Shown here: positions 14,896-18,140 of the stretch, piece after piece
Layout of the letters: each line of letters opens with the position of its first letter
Numbering within the stretch: position 1 is the stretch's first letter
Assembly (NCBI RefSeq): GCF_000272405.2
Contig: NZ_AJZM02000303.1
Location: forward strand, 1-18,140
Origin: Vibrio tasmaniensis 1F-187
Lineage (GTDB): Bacteria; Pseudomonadota; Gammaproteobacteria; Enterobacterales; Vibrionaceae
Reading direction: 5' to 3'
DNA length: 18,140 bases
Made by a program: the position numbers and the translations under genes
Notes under the pieces: model-generated
Databases searched by the model: none
What the model saw: only the letters and a program-made list of their open reading frames with translations
What the model was told of the DNA's origin: nothing

Positions 14896-16602
14896 ATGAG
14901 TGAAACTCTACTAGCTTTATTGGCCTTTTCGCCAATAGTTGTTGCAGCGATTCTGCTGGTTGGCCTTAACTGGCCTGCAAAAAAAGCGATGCCCGTGGCA
15001 TTTGCATTAACCGTTGCTATCGCCCTATTCGCATGGGATATGTCTAGCACTCGCGTGCTGGCTTCAGTATTCCAAGGCTTCGGCATTACCGTGTCGGTTC
15101 TCTGGATTGTGTTTGGCGCCATCTTCTTATTAAACACTTTGAAACACACCGGAGCTATCACCACCATCCGCAACGGATTTACTGACATATCAGCAGACCG
15201 TCGTGTACAAGCGATCATCATTGCTTGGTGTTTTGGTTCATTCATTGAAGGGGCATCTGGCTTCGGCACACCCGCTGCAATCGCCGCTCCATTGTTGGTT
15301 GCCATTGGCTTCCCAGCGTTAGCTGCGGTACTGATGGGCATGATGATTCAATCTACGCCGGTATCGTTCGGCGCGGTGGGTACGCCTATCATTGTTGGCG
15401 TAAACAAAGGTTTGGATACGCACAACATCGGTGAAAGCCTGATTGCCAATGGTTCAACATGGGATGCTTACCTACAACAGATCACATCAAGTGTTGCAAT
15501 CATCCACGCCTGCGTTGGTGTGATGATTCCTGTATTGATGGCGATGATGCTGACTCGCTTCTTCGGTAAGAACAAAAGCTGGACTGAAGGTCTTGATATC
15601 CTGCCATTCGCACTGTTCGCAGGTGCCGCTTTCACCATTCCTTACGCACTAACGGGTGTTTTCCTCGGTGCTGAGTTCCCATCGCTGATTGGTGGTTTGG
15701 TTGGCCTTGCTATTGTTGTAACAGCAGCAAAACGTGGCTTCCTAGTCCCTAAATCAAAATGGGATTTTGAGAGTGAAGACAAGTGGCCAGCAGAATGGCT
15801 AGGTTCTTTGAAAATCGATCTAGATGACACTCATTCAAACAGTAAGCAAGGTCATAAGAAAATGAGTATGGCGATGGCATGGGCACCTTACGTGCTGCTC
15901 GCTGTCACTCTCGTTGCTAGCCGTGTGAGCCCTGAGTTCAAAGGCCTACTTAAGAGCGTTAGCCTTTCTTTCAGCAACATCCTTGGCGAGACAGGCGTAA
16001 GCACAGCGATTCAACCTCTGTATCTACCTGGCGGTATCTTGGTCTTCGTCGCACTGGTTGCTGTTCTCATGCAATCACGCAGCGCAACACCACTGGCTAA
16101 AGCTTTTGGTGAGTCGAGCAAGACTCTAATAGGCGCTGGCTTTGTGTTGGTGTTCACCATCCCAATGGTTCGTATCTTCATTAACTCTGGCGTGAACGGC
16201 GCTGATTTAGCAAGTATGCCAGTAACAACGGCCAACTTTGCAGCTGACCTAGTCGGCGGCGCATTCCCAGCGTTAAGTGCAACGGTTGGTGCGTTAGGTG
16301 CCTTCATTGCAGGTTCGAACACCGTTTCAAACATGATGTTCAGCCAGTTCCAATTCGAAGTAGCACAAACTCTGTCTATCTCTAGTGCTGTGGTTGTTGC
16401 TCTGCAAGCCGTTGGTGCTGCAGCAGGTAACATGATTGCGATTCACAACGTGGTAGCCGCATCGGCGACCGTAGGCTTGTTAGGACGCGAAGGCGCAACA
16501 CTACGTAAGACTATCATCCCAACGTTCTACTACTTGGTGATGACCGGAATCATCGGCCTCGTGGTTATCTACGGCTTCAAAATGACAGACGCACTTATGT
16601 AA
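14896..16602 (+). CDS. lldP: L-lactate permease
   Basis: A 568-aa inner-membrane transporter of the lactate permease (LctP) family that imports L-lactate with protons, and usually also D-lactate and glycolate. The sequence is hydrophobic throughout, with about 12-14 membrane segments. Family stretches are visible: [20 protein letters not shown] near 118-137, [14 protein letters not shown] near 152-165, and [20 protein letters not shown] near the C-terminus. Enteric LldP has 551 residues, so length is normal. The ATG has GAGGAAG about 7-9 nt upstream. It is followed by lldD on the same strand after a 248-bp spacer, and together they form a lactate-use unit probably driven from the spacer shared with the LysR-type gene. 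Confidence 0.95.
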   Translation: MSETLLALLAFSPIVVAAILLVGLNWPAKKAMPVAFALTVAIALFAWDMSSTRVLASVFQGFGITVSVLWIVFGAIFLLNTLKHTGAITTIRNGFTDISADRRVQAIIIAWCFGSFIEGASGFGTPAAIAAPLLVAIGFPALAAVLMGMMIQSTPVSFGAVGTPIIVGVNKGLDTHNIGESLIANGSTWDAYLQQITSSVAIIHACVGVMIPVLMAMMLTRFFGKNKSWTEGLDILPFALFAGAAFTIPYALTGVFLGAEFPSLIGGLVGLAIVVTAAKRGFLVPKSKWDFESEDKWPAEWLGSLKIDLDDTHSNSKQGHKKMSMAMAWAPYVLLAVTLVASRVSPEFKGLLKSVSLSFSNILGETGVSTAIQPLYLPGGILVFVALVAVLMQSRSATPLAKAFGESSKTLIGAGFVLVFTIPMVRIFINSGVNGADLASMPVTTANFAADLVGGAFPALSATVGALGAFIAGSNTVSNMMFSQFQFEVAQTLSISSAVVVALQAVGAAAGNMIAIHNVVAASATVGLLGREGATLRKTIIPTFYYLVMTGIIGLVVIYGFKMTDALM

Positions 16603-16619
16603 ACCATAAGTCGTTACAA

Positions 16620-16742
16620 AAGCACTTGGCGTTAATACTCAATTCCCCGACTGCAACACCGTCTAATAAGACAGTTGATGAGTTTCGGAATGGATACTAA
16701 AACACATCAACACCCTCGGGTATTAACGCCATTTTATTGCTT
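16620..16742. repeat. Imperfect palindrome of about 123 bp between lldP and lldD
   Basis: Outer arms AAGCA / TGCTT (16620-16624, 16738-16742) flank a perfect 12-bp pair TGGCGTTAATAC / GTATTAACGCCA (16627-16638, 16720-16731). Inside are GTCT-AATA-AGAC (16661-16672), ATTCC/GGAAT (16642-16646, 16687-16691) and GTTGATG/CATCAAC (16674-16680, 16705-16711), some mutually exclusive. No open frame and no U tract are present. Size and shape recall short non-coding palindromic repeats such as ERIC, but I do not recognise an ERIC core or an integron attC site. Confidence 0.6.
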
Positions 16743-16850
16743 CTCTGTTTCACCGTTAGAGAACAAACGAACACTGACTTTCAAGAATTAAAGCAGCCCA
16801 AGCCAAGCTCTCATAGAAGGGCAACATCCCAAGAATTTAGGACTGAAATT

Positions 16851-17990
16851 ATGATCATATCCGCATCGACTGATTACCGCGCCGCAGCAAAAGCGAAATT
16901 ACCACCGTTTCTTTTCCACTATATTGACGGCGGTTCTTACGGTGAACATACCCTACGCCGCAACACGGCCGATCTTGCAGAGATCGCGCTCAAACAGCGT
17001 GTCCTCAATGACATGTCGGACCTAAATTTAGAAACCGAGTTGTTTGGTGAAAAGCTCGCGATGCCGATTGCCTTAGCACCCGTTGGTCTAACAGGCATGT
17101 ACGCACGACGTGGCGAAGTACAAGCTGCAAAAGCCGCAGACAATAAAGGCATCCCTTTTACGATGTCGACCGTATCTGTATGCCCGATTGAAGAAGTCGC
17201 ACCTAAGATTGAGCGCCCAATGTGGTTCCAACTTTACGTGCTAAAAGATCGCGGCTTCATGAAGAACGTATTGGAACGTGCCAAAGCGGCAGGCGTGACA
17301 ACACTGGTCTTCACGGTGGATATGCCTGTACCTGGCGCTCGCTACCGTGACATGCACTCAGGAATGAGCGGCCCAAATGCAGCAATTCGTCGTGTATTCC
17401 AATCGATGCGTCATCCTAGTTGGGCGGTTGATGTTGGTCTGTTGGGTAAACCACACGATCTTGGCAATATCTCTACTTACCGAGGTTCTCCAACCAAACT
17501 GGAAGACTACATCGGTTGGTTGGGTGACAACTTCGACCCGTCGATTTCATGGAAAGACCTAGAGTGGATCCGTGATTTCTGGGACGGCCCGATGGTCATC
17601 AAAGGCATTCTTGATGAAGAAGATGCAAAAGACGCCGTAAGATTTGGTGCAGACGGTATCGTAGTTTCAAACCACGGCGGTCGTCAGCTTGATGGCGTTC
17701 TATCAAGTGCTAAAGCACTGCCTGCAATTGCAGACGCAGTAAAAGGCGACACTAAGATTCTGGTCGACTCTGGTATTCGTACTGGCTTAGATGTAGTTCG
17801 CATGATGGCGATGGGCGCAGACTGTACCTTGCTTGGTCGCTCTTTCGTCTACGCGTTAGCAGCGCAAGGACAAGCAGGTGTTGAGAACCTACTCGACCTT
17901 TACGACAAAGAGATGCGCGTTGCGATGACTCTAACTGGCGCCAAGACAATCAAAGACTTAACTCGTGATTCTCTGGTGGGGCTAGATTAA
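16851..17990 (+). CDS. lldD: FMN-dependent L-lactate dehydrogenase
   Basis: A 379-aa peripheral membrane flavoenzyme that oxidises L-lactate to pyruvate and passes electrons to the respiratory chain. It is very close to enteric LldD from [13 protein letters not shown] onward. The active-site His275 lies in [10 protein letters not shown], Arg278 follows, and Lys251 is in VIKGI. The [13 protein letters not shown] loop (162-174) is the membrane-contacting type. The open frame extends 38 codons upstream to 16737, but that part falls in the intergenic palindrome and has no homology. The ATG at 16851 has TTAGGA about 8-13 nt upstream and gives the conserved N-terminus. The C-terminus is about 17 residues shorter than the 396-aa enteric enzyme and ends naturally in DSLVGLD. 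It acts downstream of LldP. Confidence 0.96.
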   Translation: MIISASTDYRAAAKAKLPPFLFHYIDGGSYGEHTLRRNTADLAEIALKQRVLNDMSDLNLETELFGEKLAMPIALAPVGLTGMYARRGEVQAAKAADNKGIPFTMSTVSVCPIEEVAPKIERPMWFQLYVLKDRGFMKNVLERAKAAGVTTLVFTVDMPVPGARYRDMHSGMSGPNAAIRRVFQSMRHPSWAVDVGLLGKPHDLGNISTYRGSPTKLEDYIGWLGDNFDPSISWKDLEWIRDFWDGPMVIKGILDEEDAKDAVRFGADGIVVSNHGGRQLDGVLSSAKALPAIADAVKGDTKILVDSGIRTGLDVVRMMAMGADCTLLGRSFVYALAAQGQAGVENLLDLYDKEMRVAMTLTGAKTIKDLTRDSLVGLD

Positions 17991-18052
17991 ACCTCAACGA
18001 CTTAGGTTCGGATTCGGACTAATGCTTTGGTCTACTTAGACTGAAGTTCAAT

Positions 18053-18088
18053 CGGTGTCACAGCAATTCCACTGCCGTTGTGACACCG
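18053..18088 (+). terminator. Hairpin, probable terminator after lldD
   Basis: CGGTGTCACA (18053-18062) and TGTGACACCG (18079-18088) pair perfectly over 10 bp, with a 16-nt loop that can pair further (GCA/TGC). TTTAAG follows, a weak U tract. It begins 62 nt after the lldD stop codon. Confidence 0.55.
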
Positions 18089-18116
18089 TTTAAGCACTGG
18101 AAAATAAAATAAAAAG

Positions 18117-18140
18117 CTAGGGCGTGTTGATCTTTCGAGC
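18117..18140. mobile_element. Possible edge of an insertion sequence (cut by the window end)
   Basis: CTAG at 18117-18120 is followed by GGCGTGTTGATCTTTCGAGC to the window edge. The terminal GGCGTGTTGATC resembles IS ends I associate with IS5-like elements, whose 4-bp target is often CTAG-like. Only one end is in view and no transposase is visible, so this is a weak call. Confidence 0.25.

Noticed and set aside
16620..16742. Integron attC site
   Set aside because: The palindrome lacks the GTTRRRY/RYYYAAC core arrangement and there is no cassette array; the flanking genes are ordinary core metabolism.
16737..16850. Longer N-terminus for LldD
   Set aside because: The extra 38 codons lie in the spacer, partly in the palindrome, and the conserved MIIS start is at 16851.

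Overview
The window looks like a chromosomal segment of a Gammaproteobacterium, most probably a Vibrio or close relative. LldD closely resembles the enteric protein, CRP-like sites are present, and the sugar genes combine a LamB-type outer-membrane porin with a periplasmic binding protein, a Gram-negative layout. The taxonomic call is inference from protein character and moderate GC content, not from a search.

Left part (about 1-9500, minus strand): a seven-gene operon for uptake and use of a beta-linked gluco-oligosaccharide, cellobiose-like or laminaribiose-like. In transcription order it holds a LacI-type repressor (GTG start at 9346), a periplasmic sugar-binding protein, two ABC permeases, a GH1 beta-glucosidase, an MsmX/UgpC-type ATPase and a GH94 disaccharide phosphorylase. 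The genes are tightly packed, with gaps of 1-18 nt or a TAATG overlap. The exceptions are two intercistronic spacers that each hold a hairpin, one after the binding-protein gene and one before the phosphorylase. The GH94 gene is broken by a frameshift near 1160-1189 that separates the N-terminal two thirds from the catalytic ADWND motif.

Middle (9347-11659): a 598-bp spacer carries the operon promoter, and upstream of it lies a carbohydrate porin of the LamB/BglH/ScrY type on the same strand. LacI-type operators fitting TGWAANCGNTTWCA occur at 9371, 9470 and 11477, with a weaker copy at 11340. In both promoters a CRP-like site lies exactly 34.5 bp from a -10-like hexamer and 78.5 bp from the start codon. 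This suggests one CRP-activated regulon repressed by the local LacI protein: the porin brings the sugar across the outer membrane, the ABC system imports it, and the two enzymes split it by hydrolysis and phosphorolysis.

Right part (11660-17990): a cytosolic prolyl oligopeptidase lies 11 nt downstream of a LysR-type regulator gene, both on the minus strand. Divergent from the regulator run lldP (L-lactate permease) and lldD (FMN-dependent L-lactate dehydrogenase) on the plus strand, so the regulator is a candidate controller of lactate use. The lldP-lldD spacer holds an unexplained imperfect palindrome of about 123 bp. A hairpin follows lldD, and the window ends in a CTAG plus a sequence that could be the edge of an insertion sequence.

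No rRNA, tRNA or CRISPR array was seen. The most notable items are the twin promoter architecture, the frameshifted phosphorylase, and the intergenic palindrome between lldP and lldD.
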